Shown here one piece after another: positions 36,003-45,012 of a stretch of DNA of 64,000 nt. The stretch lies in NCBI RefSeq assembly GCF_050589605.1, contig NZ_JBNGOO010000003.1; one strand, given 5' to 3'. Numbering within the stretch: the stretch's first letter is position 1; every line of letters begins with the position of its first letter. The DNA is from Granulosicoccus sp947495035. GTDB taxonomy: Bacteria > Pseudomonadota > Gammaproteobacteria > Granulosicoccales > Granulosicoccaceae. Both the position numbers and the translations under genes were made by a program. Below the pieces are notes generated by a model that did not search any database, was not told the origin of the DNA, and saw only the letters and a list, made by a program, of their open reading frames with translations.

Positions 36003-36437
36003 TCAGGTTGGAATACCGAGGCTCTGCAGGAATTCCTGTTCAGTCATTCGATTCCGTGAATCGGCATTATCGAAACGATACCAGCCGGGCTGGGAATCGA
36101 TATATATTTCGTTGTCGAAGACTGTATCATCGGGCAGGTCCAGCATGCCGGCGGCAAACATGTACGCTCCGTCGGCACTGAATTCCCCGGGGATCAGGTG
36201 GTAGAACAAGGTCGTGCCACACTGCTTGCAGAATCCGCGCTCCGCGAAATCGGACGAACGGTAGCGAGTGATCGACTCTTCACCTCTGATGTCCGGTTGT
36301 CCCTCGGCATGCAGCGCGAACATCGGCCCTCCACACCAGCGTCGACACACGGAACAATGACAACTGCCGACATTCCCCCTGGCCTGTGCCGTGATCTGGA
36401 CAGCACCGCAGAGACATTTACCGTGGTATTCGTTCAT
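36003..36437 (-). CDS. GFA / CENP-V domain zinc protein
   Basis: 144 codons from ATG at 36437, supported by GAGGAAG upstream; the open frame further 5' overlaps prs and is not coding. Zinc ligands follow the GFA pattern: CLCG (residues about 8-11), SCHCSVCRRWCG (around 26-36) and FCKQCG (around 70). The family includes glutathione-dependent formaldehyde-activating enzyme and many uncharacterised carbon-sulfur lyase-like proteins. Formaldehyde would fit a genome that also processes formate, but that link is only suggestive. Confidence 0.85.
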   Translation of the reverse strand: MNEYHGKCLCGAVQITAQARGNVGSCHCSVCRRWCGGPMFALHAEGQPDIRGEESITRYRSSDFAERGFCKQCGTTLFYHLIPGEFSADGAYMFAAGMLDLPDDTVFDNEIYIDSQPGWYRFDNADSRNRMTEQEFLQSLGIPT

Positions 36438-36588
36438 AGCAACTTCCTCGTCGGTTGACAGTATCAGTAGCGGACAAGCCGGAGGGCTGGCGGACACTAC
36501 CCGGGCCATGCGCCAACTGCCTTGCCTCACCACTATCTGAACACACTGGCGTTTGACAAATCCTGCGAAAATTGCAGTCAGTTGGTCA

Positions 36589-37542
36589 TCAATCCATGTA
36601 TACCGAGCTGACCGACTCATCGTGATGGATACGACGTATCGTCTCTGCCAGCAAGCTGGCGACCGACAGGCGTCGAATCTTGTGACAGTTCTCGGCTCGC
36701 TGGCTCAGTGGAATGGTATCGGTGACCACGAGTTCATCCAGCTCCGACGCTTCGATATTGTCCAGTGCAGGCCCCGACAGAACCGCATGCGTTGCCAGGG
36801 CGACGACCTTTCCGGCACCGTGTTCCTTCAGTGCGCCAGCCGCCTTGCACAGGGTACCGGCCGTATCGACCATATCGTCGATGACCACGCAAGTCTTGCC
36901 CACGACATCTCCGATGATGTGCATGACCTGAGCCTCGTTTGCCTGTGGACGGCGTTTGTCGATGATGGCCAACTCGGCGTCATCAAGCTGTTTGGCCACG
37001 GAGCGCGCTCGAACTACCCCACCCACATCCGGTGATACCACGATCAGATCCGGGTACTTGTTTCGGTAGATATCGAGCAGCAGCAGCGGTGAAGCATAGA
37101 CATTGTCGACGGGAATATCGAAGAATCCCTGGATCTGCTCCGAGTGCACATCCACCGTCAATACGCGATCAACACCGGCCGTGCTCAGCATGTTGGCAAC
37201 CAGCTTTGCGGTAATGGGGACTCTGACGGAGCGCACACGGCGATCCTGCCTCGCATACCCGTAATAGGGTATGACAGCGGTGATGCGTCCTGCCGATGCG
37301 CGCTTGAATGCATCAACCATGATCAGCAGGTCCATCAGATTGTCATTGGTGGGTGCACACACCGACTGCACGACAAAGACATCACAACCGCGCACGCCCT
37401 CCCGAATCTCGAGCGAGGTTTCACCATCACTGAACCGCGACAATGACAGCTTGCCAACGGGTTGCTGGAGATAGGCTGCAATCTCCCCAGTCAATTGCGT
37501 ATTGGCGTTTCCGCCGAAGATCATCATTTTCTTGAATGACAT
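36589..37542 (-). CDS. prs: Ribose-phosphate pyrophosphokinase
   Basis: 317 codons from ATG at 37542 (MSFKKMMIFGGNANTQL). Makes PRPP from ribose 5-phosphate and ATP for nucleotide, histidine and tryptophan synthesis. Flexible loop and substrate motifs: RFSDGETSLEIREGVRG, PYYGYARQDRR, DVHSEQIQGFF and the PRPP-binding VVIDDMVDTAGTLCKAA. Full family length. Divergent from queF with a 274-base gap. It is not next to ipk/ispE and a tRNA-Gln as in many gammaproteobacteria. Confidence 0.96.
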   Translation of the reverse strand: MSFKKMMIFGGNANTQLTGEIAAYLQQPVGKLSLSRFSDGETSLEIREGVRGCDVFVVQSVCAPTNDNLMDLLIMVDAFKRASAGRITAVIPYYGYARQDRRVRSVRVPITAKLVANMLSTAGVDRVLTVDVHSEQIQGFFDIPVDNVYASPLLLLDIYRNKYPDLIVVSPDVGGVVRARSVAKQLDDAELAIIDKRRPQANEAQVMHIIGDVVGKTCVVIDDMVDTAGTLCKAAGALKEHGAGKVVALATHAVLSGPALDNIEASELDELVVTDTIPLSQRAENCHKIRRLSVASLLAETIRRIHHDESVSSVYMD

Positions 37543-37816
37543 GAACAAGCTCTGTCTCGATTGATGGCACACGCTATCGCCAGACCAGTACCCATCGACC
37601 TAGCCTAACCGTTTTCGCAAGCCGTCGAAACAGCCTGACGTTTCAGGAATCACCGACGAGTGAAACCCGGTGTCGACTTCCATCATTGACAACCAGTCAC
37701 CGACCAATCACGAATCCGGGCAATGCTGCAGCTGTGACTCTCCGCCACTTCCCGCCGCTCTGCGGTACAGTAGGACCCGATTTCTGCCGCAGCGCTCGAA
37801 GCCCCCCCGACAGACC

Positions 37817-38632
37817 ATGAACGACTATCTGAAAGACGCCCCACTGGGACAGAGCACGCCGTATGTGTGCCATTACGATCCCGATCAGCTGTTCGCGATT
37901 CCGCGCAGCAACAGCTGGCAGACTCGGGGGCATGCAACAGCCCCGTTTCAAGGCTGTGATATCTGGAATGCCTACGAACTTTCCTGGCTCAACCCCAGGG
38001 GTCTGCCTCAGGTGGCCATGGCAGAAATACGGGTACCCTGCGAATCGCCCTTCATCATCGAATCGAAGTCATTCAAGCTGTACCTGAACTCCTTCAATCT
38101 GAGCCGCTTCGATACCATCGAGACGGTACACCAGCACATGGTGGAAGATCTGAGTCAGGTTGCCGGTGCGCCGGTCAGCGTATCGATGCGATCGGTCGAT
38201 GAACAGGCTTGCATTGCGCAGCTTGATGGAGAGTGTCTGGACCAGCTGGATGTCGCCATCGAGCATTACGAACCAGCGCCTCGTCTGTTGCAGACAACGC
38301 CTGGCGATGTGATTCGGCAGACGCTCTACAGTCACTTGCTCAAGTCCAACTGCCCGGTTACCGGCCAACCCGACTGGGCCAGCATCCGGATCGATTGCCT
38401 GAGCGCCCCCCTCGACAGGGAAGGCCTGCTGAAATACCTGGTGTCCTACCGCGAGCATGGCGACTTCCACGAGCAGTGCGTCGAGCAGATCTTTCTCGAT
38501 ATCCTCGAGAACTGCCAACCTCGCCAACTGAGCGTGCATGCGCGCTATGTGCGTCGGGGCGGGCTGGACATCAACCCCTATCGCAGCACAACTGCAGAAT
38601 CAGCTGTCAACAGCCGCCTGTCCAGGCAGTGA
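37817..38632 (+). CDS. queF: NADPH-dependent 7-cyano-7-deazaguanine reductase QueF
   Basis: 271 codons from ATG at 37817; the upstream extension of the frame is leader. QueF reduces the nitrile preQ0 to preQ1 in queuosine synthesis. The long two-lobed form (YqcD type) is recognised: the catalytic Cys is in the C-terminal lobe, SNCPVTGQPDWASIRIDC, with REHGDFHEQCVEQIFLDI; the N-terminal half carries ESKSFKLYLNSFNLSRF, the NADPH-binding block. No preQ1 riboswitch consensus was seen in the leader; a weak CTGCGG/CCGCAG stem is present at about 37757-37790. Confidence 0.95.
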   Translation: MNDYLKDAPLGQSTPYVCHYDPDQLFAIPRSNSWQTRGHATAPFQGCDIWNAYELSWLNPRGLPQVAMAEIRVPCESPFIIESKSFKLYLNSFNLSRFDTIETVHQHMVEDLSQVAGAPVSVSMRSVDEQACIAQLDGECLDQLDVAIEHYEPAPRLLQTTPGDVIRQTLYSHLLKSNCPVTGQPDWASIRIDCLSAPLDREGLLKYLVSYREHGDFHEQCVEQIFLDILENCQPRQLSVHARYVRRGGLDINPYRSTTAESAVNSRLSRQ

Positions 38633-38720
38633 CAAACACCATGACTCTATTGCAACGGCAACCATTCCGGCTCCTTGCGCTCCACTATGGTGATTCGAGT
38701 GACATTCACAGGAGCCACCC

Positions 38721-39914
38721 ATGACCCCGACCCGCCTGATGCTGGCCTTTGCCTTTATCCTGCCCCCTGCGCTTGCAACCGCTCAGGATTTCAACCGAAC
38801 ACCCCCGAACTCACCGGATCAACGGCCGGCATTCGACGGTCAGACTCGAGCCCCCATCATTGATCAGGACGTGGAACTGCAACAGGAAACCATCGCGCAG
38901 GGGCTGAGCAGTCCCTGGGGTATCGATCAGTTGCCGAACGGTGACTGGCTGGTCACGGAACGAGGTGGAGCCCTGCGGCTGGTATCTGTCGACGGCACCC
39001 TTTCCGCGCCCATCAAGGGTGTGCCCGAGGTCGATGCGCGCGGCCAGGGTGGCTTGCTGGATGTCCTGGTCGCCGATGACTTTGCACAGACGCGGCGTGT
39101 CTGGTGGAGCTATGCCGAACCACGTGGCAAGGGTGAGAACGCTACTGCCGTGGCCACCGGCGTACTCTCGGCTGACAATAGCCAGCTCGATGATGTCGAC
39201 GTGATCTTTCAGCAGCAGCCTGCCTGGGCCTCTACCGCGCATTATGGCTCGCGGCTGGTGTTCGGCAGGGACGGAGCCCTGTACGTGACGACCGGTGAGC
39301 GCTCTCAGCGTGAACCTCGACAACTGGCACAGGATGTCACCACTCATCTGGGCAAGGTATTGCGCATCGACCCTCTGGGCGGCGCCGCATCCGGTAACCC
39401 GACGATAGCGGGTGGGCAACCGGAGATCTGGTCGTATGGTCATCGTAACATCCAGTCGGCGGCCCTCGGCCCCGATGGAGCGCTGTGGACCGTGGAGCAC
39501 GGGCCACGTGGCGGGGATGAACTGAACCGACCGGAGGCCGGACGCAACTACGGCTGGCCCGTCGTGACCTACGGCGAGGAATACTCGGGCCGACCGATTG
39601 GCGAAGGCATCACCGCAGATGAGACGTTCGAGCAGCCCCTGTATTATTGGGACCCCGTGATCGCACCCAGCGGCATGGCCTTCTATGACGGTGAGCTGTT
39701 TGCGGATTGGCAGGACAGCGTTCTGATCGGCGGTCTGGCCAGTCAGGCCCTGGTCCGGCTGGAGCTGGATGGGACGCGAGTCACCGGCGAAGCACGGTAC
39801 CTGCAAGGACAAGGTCGGGTTCGTGATGTGGATGTTGCGCAGGATGGTTCCGTGGTCATCGTGACGGATTCCGGAAACGGTGCGATGATACGCTTGACGC
39901 CATGCTGCCGATGA
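38721..39914 (+). CDS. PQQ-dependent aldose sugar dehydrogenase-like protein
   Basis: 397 codons; AGGAG nine bases before ATG. A signal peptide (MTPTRLMLAFAFILPPALAT, cut near AQD) sends it to the periplasm. The body is a six-bladed propeller of the soluble glucose/sorbosone dehydrogenase family (YliI/Asd): LSSPWGIDQLPNGDWLVTER, YGSRLVFGRDGALYVTTGER, GHRNIQSAALGPDGALWTVE, HGPRGGDELNRPEAGRNYGW and PSGMAFYDGELFADWQDSVL. It would oxidise aldose sugars with PQQ and calcium. No pqq genes are nearby. Confidence 0.9.
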   Translation: MTPTRLMLAFAFILPPALATAQDFNRTPPNSPDQRPAFDGQTRAPIIDQDVELQQETIAQGLSSPWGIDQLPNGDWLVTERGGALRLVSVDGTLSAPIKGVPEVDARGQGGLLDVLVADDFAQTRRVWWSYAEPRGKGENATAVATGVLSADNSQLDDVDVIFQQQPAWASTAHYGSRLVFGRDGALYVTTGERSQREPRQLAQDVTTHLGKVLRIDPLGGAASGNPTIAGGQPEIWSYGHRNIQSAALGPDGALWTVEHGPRGGDELNRPEAGRNYGWPVVTYGEEYSGRPIGEGITADETFEQPLYYWDPVIAPSGMAFYDGELFADWQDSVLIGGLASQALVRLELDGTRVTGEARYLQGQGRVRDVDVAQDGSVVIVTDSGNGAMIRLTPCCR

Positions 39915-39968
39915 TGGAAGACCACGGCCTGCAGCCTGCCTCCCACCCAACAGACGATTCCCGATGCC

Positions 39969-40523
39969 ATGATTTACGTACTGGTCGCTCTGGAGAGCGA
40001 ATTGCCCGATGAATTGCCACCAGGCTACAAGCTGGTCTACACCGGCATCGGCAAGATCAATGCAGGCTACGCAGCACTGAAGACCGCGCTGCAGGATGAT
40101 TGCGAGGGCATCATCAATTACGGCACAGCCGGGGCGTTCGATTCCACCCACGTGGGAGAATTGCTGGAGATCGGTACGCTGCATCAGCGGGACATGGATG
40201 CCAGACCCCTGGCGGCTCTGGGAGAAACACCACTCGAAACACGACTTCCCGCCAGTGAAATCCGCCTGCCCCGTGGGAATTACAGCCTTGGCACCGGCGA
40301 CAGTTTCGTCATGGCGCCTCCGGAAATCGCATCGGATGCTGTCGACATGGAAGCCTACGCCATTGCCAAGGTCTGCGCACTGGAGAACCTGCCCTTCTCC
40401 TGTTTCAAGTTCATCACGGACCTGGCTGACGAGAATGCCGCCGAGCACTGGCAGGCAAACGTCAGCCGGGGAGCACAGCTGTTTCTGACCTCGCTGGCAC
40501 AGAATTCTGCCAGGCAAGGCTGA
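39969..40523 (+). CDS. MTA/SAH nucleosidase-like protein
   Basis: 184 codons, shorter than the 230-residue E. coli Mtn. Nucleoside phosphorylase fold: N-terminal VALESELP (position of the acidic residue that activates water), GIGKINAGYAAL, INYGTAGAF, LGTGDSFVM and the nucleoside-binding AVDMEAYAIAKV; the FITDLAD block supplies the catalytic Asp. Predicted to cleave an adenosine-type or related nucleoside. It follows the sugar dehydrogenase gene by 54 bases on the same strand. Confidence 0.78.
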   Translation: MIYVLVALESELPDELPPGYKLVYTGIGKINAGYAALKTALQDDCEGIINYGTAGAFDSTHVGELLEIGTLHQRDMDARPLAALGETPLETRLPASEIRLPRGNYSLGTGDSFVMAPPEIASDAVDMEAYAIAKVCALENLPFSCFKFITDLADENAAEHWQANVSRGAQLFLTSLAQNSARQG

Positions 40524-40584
40524 TCACTCGAACGACTGCCTGAACATCAGCGTATCCTGCTACGGCATCGTCTGACAAGCGGTA

Positions 40585-41334
40585 TCAGGCATTGCGCCAT
40601 TGCAGATTGGCCTCATGCGTCTGTTGATAGAAAGGCGTCATGCTTGCAGGCAGCTCGAACGGGTCGCCGCGCAACAAACGCTGCAGGTATTCAATGGTCT
40701 GACTGATCAGTTCACGACCGCCCATGGGGCCGTGACAGGGAATGACCCGTGTCAGCGCGACGTCCCTTTCCCATCTCTTCAATTGCTCGATCCAGAGCGG
40801 GAGGTCACTGCCTGCCGGGACGACTGGAAACGGCGTTTCGATGGTGTCGCCCATCAGTGCGAAACCGTGTTCCGGCAGCAGTGCTATCAGGCAGTCGTCC
40901 GTATGGCCGGGCAAATGATGCAACTCCAGAACCAGATTGCCGAGATCCAGCTGGCATGACTGCTCGATCATCAGATTGGGAGGCACCAGCTGCACATCAT
41001 CCCACTTGCCCGGCTCTTCCGCCCGCATGCGGGCCAATCGCTCGGGTACATCGGTCTCGAAGCGATGCGCACAGATTGCATGACTGATGACCGTGGCCGG
41101 CAACCGAGGCAGGCCTGCAGTACCCCAGACATGATCCCAGTCAGCGTGGCTGTAGACGACCGTGACCGCACGGTCTCCGATCAGAGGCAGATAGGCCTGC
41201 ATATCACGCGGATGGGACAGCGAATCCCAGACCACCGCACGCTCTTCGCCCAGGATCAGACTGCCACGCACGTCGAAGATCCCCAGATCCAGCTCCTGAA
41301 CCCAGAGCACATCGGATAGTTGTATCAACCCCAC
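40585..41334 (-). CDS. Metallo-beta-lactamase fold hydrolase
   Basis: 249 codons from GTG at 41334, chosen because GAGGG lies six bases upstream; the frame reaches a TTG at 41364. Metal-binding motif HADWDH (in VVYSHADWDHVWG), then the third His in HHLPGHTDDCLIALLPEHG, the Asp in FALMGDTIETPFP and the last His in VIPCHGPMGG. These suffice for a two-metal centre. No signal peptide, so a cytoplasmic hydrolase of unknown substrate. Divergent from the gamma-glutamyltransferase gene. Confidence 0.85.
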   Translation of the reverse strand: MGLIQLSDVLWVQELDLGIFDVRGSLILGEERAVVWDSLSHPRDMQAYLPLIGDRAVTVVYSHADWDHVWGTAGLPRLPATVISHAICAHRFETDVPERLARMRAEEPGKWDDVQLVPPNLMIEQSCQLDLGNLVLELHHLPGHTDDCLIALLPEHGFALMGDTIETPFPVVPAGSDLPLWIEQLKRWERDVALTRVIPCHGPMGGRELISQTIEYLQRLLRGDPFELPASMTPFYQQTHEANLQWRNA

Positions 41335-41538
41335 TCTGACCCTCGTTCGTGTATTCCAGCACAAGCGCCTGGAACCTGAGCGTAGCAGAGTCTCGCAGTG
41401 GCAACATCGGGGCGCATTGACAGGCCCGGGGACACAGGATGGCCAGGACGCAAAAAGTGAAGCAATGGACAGGCACTATCAGGCATACTGATTTGGCAAG
41501 TCTGATCGTTTTCAATGAAAAAGACAGGAGACATTCTA

Positions 41539-43461
41539 GTGTTACCACAAACCGAACCCGATGCGCTGCAGCGCATCAGTAGCCGGCAGAGATTCACCCG
41601 GACCCGGCGGTACAGCAAACTGGCACTGGCTCTGGGACTTTCCCTGACCCTGCTGGCCTGTAGCGATGACAACGACGATGATCCGGTCATAGACCCCAAT
41701 GACCCGGGTGACTTCATCCCACCCGAACCGCCATCCGGCTATACGGTCAAGGAGATCAGTTTCGCCGACAACGACATGGTGGCTGCCGCCAACCCGGTTG
41801 CTGTTCAGGCCGGTGTTGATGTGCTTGCCAATGGCGGCAAGGCAATCGATGCTGCCATTGCCGTACAGGCAGTCCTCAATCTGGTCGAGCCGCAATCCTC
41901 CGGCATCGGCGGTGGCGCATTCATCGTGTACTACGATGCGGCCACGCAATCCCTGACAACCTACGACGCTCGCGAAACAGCACCGGCAGCAACCAACCCC
42001 GAACGCTTTCTGGATGACGAAGGCAATACCCTGGGCTTCAGAGAAGCGGTTGATGGCGGACTGTCTGTCGGCACTCCCGGACTGCTGCGTGGCCTGGAAA
42101 TGGCGCATGACGCACATGGTGCCCTGCCATGGTCCGAGCTGTTCGACAGAGCCATCGAGCTCAGTGAAGACGGCTTCGAGATCTCCCCTCGCATGAGTAC
42201 CAGCGTCGAAGGTGCCGCTGAACGTCTGGCCGCGCAGCCCGCCGCCGCAGCCTACTTCCTGCAGGAAGACGGCACTGCCAAACCTGCCGGCACCATCCAG
42301 ACCAACCCGGAATTTGCCGCATCCCTGCGCACCATCGCCGAAAACGGTGCGGATGCCTTCTACAACGGTGCTCTGGCCGAGGCCATGGTTGCCGCGGTCA
42401 ACAACCATCCGACCAATCCGGGCGATCTGTCATTGAGCGACCTGGCGAACTACCAGGCCATCGAGCGTGATCCTGTCTGTGTGGTCTATCGCACCGACTA
42501 CCGTGTCTGCGGCATGGGTCCGCCAAGCTCGGGCGCTCTGACTGTCGGCATGACGTTGAAGATGCTGGAACGCTTCGACCTGGCAGCACTCGGCCCGAAC
42601 AGCGTCGATGGCAATCATCTGATCCTCGAAGCCTACAAACTGGCCTATGCCGATCGTGGCGCCTACATGGCCGACAGCGACTTTGTCGACGTACCGGTCG
42701 ACGGGCTGATCGACACCACTTATCTTGATACACGCTCAGCACTGATCGAAGCCACTGCCGCCATGCCCAACCCGGATGCCGGCTTCCCTCCTGGTGTCAC
42801 CGTTGCCATGGGTCAGGACAATTCACTGGAACTGCCTTCAACCAGCCATATCTCGATTGTCGACTCTGAAGGCAACTCGGTATCCATGACCACAACCATC
42901 GAAAGCGGTTTTGGCAGTCTGCAATTCGTCAACGGCTACCTGCTGAACAACGAACTGACCGATTTCTCGTTCAGCCCGACAGATGCCGACGGCAATCCGA
43001 TTGCCAACCGTGTCGAGGCCGGCAAGCGACCGCGCAGTTCCATGGCTCCCACCATCGTGCTGAACGACAGCACCGAAGAAATCGAAATGGTCATCGGGTC
43101 TCCGGGCGGCAGTGCCATCATCCAGTACGTCACCAAGACATTGATCGGTGTCATCGACTGGGATCTGGATATCCAGCAGGCGATCAATCTGCCCAACTTC
43201 GGTGCTGGCAACTCGACCAATGTCCGGCTTGAAGCGGGCGGTGTCGACGTCGATCAGATCAGAGCCGGTCTGGAAGCACTCGGACACACGGTAGACGACC
43301 CCCGCGCTGCCACCAGCGGACTGCAGGGATTCGTTTTCAACGGCACGCGTGAAGATGGTACTGACGGTTTGCTGGCCAGCCATCCCGGCGAGGGAACCTG
43401 GGCTGGCGGTGCCGACCCACGTCGTGAAGGTGTCGCACTGGGAACCGACTCCCTGCAGTAA
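41539..43461 (+). CDS. ggt: Gamma-glutamyltransferase lipoprotein
   Basis: 640 codons from GTG at 41539, which has AGGAG eight bases upstream; an ATG at 41515 without a ribosome site would add 8 residues. N-terminal lipobox LTLLAC (C41) and a D/P-rich linker indicate a membrane-attached periplasmic protein. The precursor self-cleaves before T435 (LPSTSHISIVD) into two subunits. Blocks GGGAFIVYYDA, CGMGPPSSGAL and GKRPRSSMAPTIVL and the glycine-rich GSPGGSAII are typical. It cleaves glutathione or other gamma-glutamyl compounds. A strong hairpin follows the stop. Confidence 0.94.
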   Translation: MLPQTEPDALQRISSRQRFTRTRRYSKLALALGLSLTLLACSDDNDDDPVIDPNDPGDFIPPEPPSGYTVKEISFADNDMVAAANPVAVQAGVDVLANGGKAIDAAIAVQAVLNLVEPQSSGIGGGAFIVYYDAATQSLTTYDARETAPAATNPERFLDDEGNTLGFREAVDGGLSVGTPGLLRGLEMAHDAHGALPWSELFDRAIELSEDGFEISPRMSTSVEGAAERLAAQPAAAAYFLQEDGTAKPAGTIQTNPEFAASLRTIAENGADAFYNGALAEAMVAAVNNHPTNPGDLSLSDLANYQAIERDPVCVVYRTDYRVCGMGPPSSGALTVGMTLKMLERFDLAALGPNSVDGNHLILEAYKLAYADRGAYMADSDFVDVPVDGLIDTTYLDTRSALIEATAAMPNPDAGFPPGVTVAMGQDNSLELPSTSHISIVDSEGNSVSMTTTIESGFGSLQFVNGYLLNNELTDFSFSPTDADGNPIANRVEAGKRPRSSMAPTIVLNDSTEEIEMVIGSPGGSAIIQYVTKTLIGVIDWDLDIQQAINLPNFGAGNSTNVRLEAGGVDVDQIRAGLEALGHTVDDPRAATSGLQGFVFNGTREDGTDGLLASHPGEGTWAGGADPRREGVALGTDSLQ

Positions 43462-43497
43462 ACGCTGATGCAGGACAAGCCCTGACAAGGGAACTGG

Positions 43498-43517
43498 ACG
43501 GGGCCTTCAGGCCCCGT
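43498..43517. terminator. Two-way terminator between ggt and the zinc peptidase gene
   Basis: ACGGGGCC-TTCA-GGCCCCGT, a perfect 8-base GC-rich stem with a TTCA loop, followed by CTTGCGTTT. It lies between convergent genes, 37 bases past the ggt stop. Confidence 0.75.
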
Positions 43518-43536
43518 CTTGCGTTTCAGCAGCGCC

Positions 43537-44496
43537 TCAGTCAGACCGGTGGATGGCCTCGTGCAGGAAAACGAGCTTGTCGCGTACCGGTTTGGTCAGC
43601 ACAAAGGGATACAGATCCCGGTGACCCATGCTGCGATTGAGTTGATTCAGTCGCACGCTCAGCGGAATCCACGCCTCGACCATGCTCTTCCCGTCCAGCT
43701 GCTGTCTGGGCATGAAACCGATTTCCTGAGCGGTCGTCAATGTGTCGTGAATATGCAGATAGTGGGCAAAGGTCTCTGCCCAATCCTCATGCGGATGAGC
43801 CGATGCATAGGCACTGATGAAACGGGATTGCCAGTTGGCTTCCGGCCCCTTGTCATAGTGTCTTCTCAGTGCCTCACCATAATCCTGCCTCTCGTCACCG
43901 AAGACTGCTCGAAAGTCATCGTGGCCACCGACACTGTCCACCAGCAGCAGCCAGAAATAGTGCCCGGTCTCATGTCGCAAATGCCCCAGCGGCGTTCGAT
44001 AATCCTCACCCAAAGCATTGCGCCGACGTTCGCGTTCCGCATCCTCAGCCTCGGCAATATCGATGGTGATCAATCCATCCTCATGCCCCGTAGTCACCGG
44101 CTTGTCGGCCGTGGCCCCGAGAAACCGGAAACGCAGTGGCGGTACGCGTTGCGGGAAGGGTTGACTGCTGACCGTCGCCAGTCCCAGCTCGCATAATGAA
44201 TAGAACAGGCGTCGCTTCGCCGCTTCCATGGCACGCCACTGATCCAGATGACCCGGCGCAGACAAGTCAGGAATGGTTTCATTGGCGTTGCAGGCCAGAC
44301 AGAATGCCTTGTCGGGCAAAGCGGTCCAGTTGCAGGCATCGTGATTGGACGCATTTCTGCACAGCGTGGCATCGACACCGGCTCTGACCATGGAGCGAGA
44401 CGCCGGATCGAATGCCAGCCTGGTGCCACAGCCCAGGCAGACAGCATTGTCGAAATAGACGACCCGGGCGCATTGAGGGCAGTTGATGATTTCCAT
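43537..44496 (-). CDS. Putative zinc-binding metallopeptidase (COG4307)
   Basis: 319 codons. Two zinc-ribbon-like modules at the N-terminus (CPQCARVVYFDNAVCLGCG and CRNASNHDACNW ... FCLACN, residues 6-70) are followed by a conserved body with the gluzincin motif RHETGHYFW (HExxH variant HETGH, around residue 175) and HEDWAETFAHYLHIHD, which supplies the third metal ligand. The family is often named putative zinc-binding metallopeptidase; its substrate is unknown. No signal peptide. Confidence 0.87.
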   Translation of the reverse strand: MEIINCPQCARVVYFDNAVCLGCGTRLAFDPASRSMVRAGVDATLCRNASNHDACNWTALPDKAFCLACNANETIPDLSAPGHLDQWRAMEAAKRRLFYSLCELGLATVSSQPFPQRVPPLRFRFLGATADKPVTTGHEDGLITIDIAEAEDAERERRRNALGEDYRTPLGHLRHETGHYFWLLLVDSVGGHDDFRAVFGDERQDYGEALRRHYDKGPEANWQSRFISAYASAHPHEDWAETFAHYLHIHDTLTTAQEIGFMPRQQLDGKSMVEAWIPLSVRLNQLNRSMGHRDLYPFVLTKPVRDKLVFLHEAIHRSD

Positions 44497-45012
44497 GACT
44501 CTTCACAGGCAACAGCTCGAGCTCTTGCCATACGTTCGGTTGATGATGATACAGATAGCGACGAACCGTTGACTCAACCGGGCCGGCCCTCGAATGAGGG
44601 TCTGCAGGCCAGGCGCCGCCATACTGCCACACCAGCAATAGAGTCTCATGACGCGGAAAAACATGCACCTCCCGGTCGCAGCCGCACCCGCAGCCGCACC
44701 CGCACCCGCACCCGCACCCGCACCCGCACCCGCACCCGCACCCGCAACCGCAACCGCAACCGCAACCGCATCATAAGGGAGATCATTCTTGCCTGGCGAG
44801 TGACTGGGGTCAGCGCACGATCCATGGTCCGACCTACCTCGCCCGGGCCAGCGGACTCGGCATTGTTCAGCCCCTCCGCGACAGCCCAACGGTGCAACGA
44901 GGGGGCTGAAACCCGGAACCTTATCGCGTTCTTGCCAACTGACAATACAAGCGCCACAACCCCTTACCGGTGTTCCGCTACAATGCCCGATCGCAACTGA
45001 ACGCGCCTGCAA
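44497..45012. other. Intergenic region of 516 bases with a hexanucleotide repeat
   Basis: Between the divergent peptidase and xylanase genes. Apart from the repeat at 44677-44770 I see no gene; open frames through the repeat code for VAVAGAGA or RTRTRT and have no ribosome sites. Promoters for both flanking genes must lie here but none matches consensus well. Confidence 0.6.
44677..44770. repeat. 6-base tandem repeat CCGCAC / CCGCAA
   Basis: About fifteen units, first CCGCAG/CCGCAC mixed, then a uniform CCGCAC block, then CCGCAA. Non-coding by all appearances. Confidence 0.95.

Noticed and set aside
37757..37816. preQ1 riboswitch before queF
   Set aside because: Only a weak CTGCGG/CCGCAG stem is present; the conserved preQ1 aptamer bases were not found.
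38811..40517. 568-codon minus-strand frame
   Set aside because: Runs antisense over the sugar dehydrogenase and nucleosidase genes, both of which have clear family motifs; a GC-rich shadow frame.
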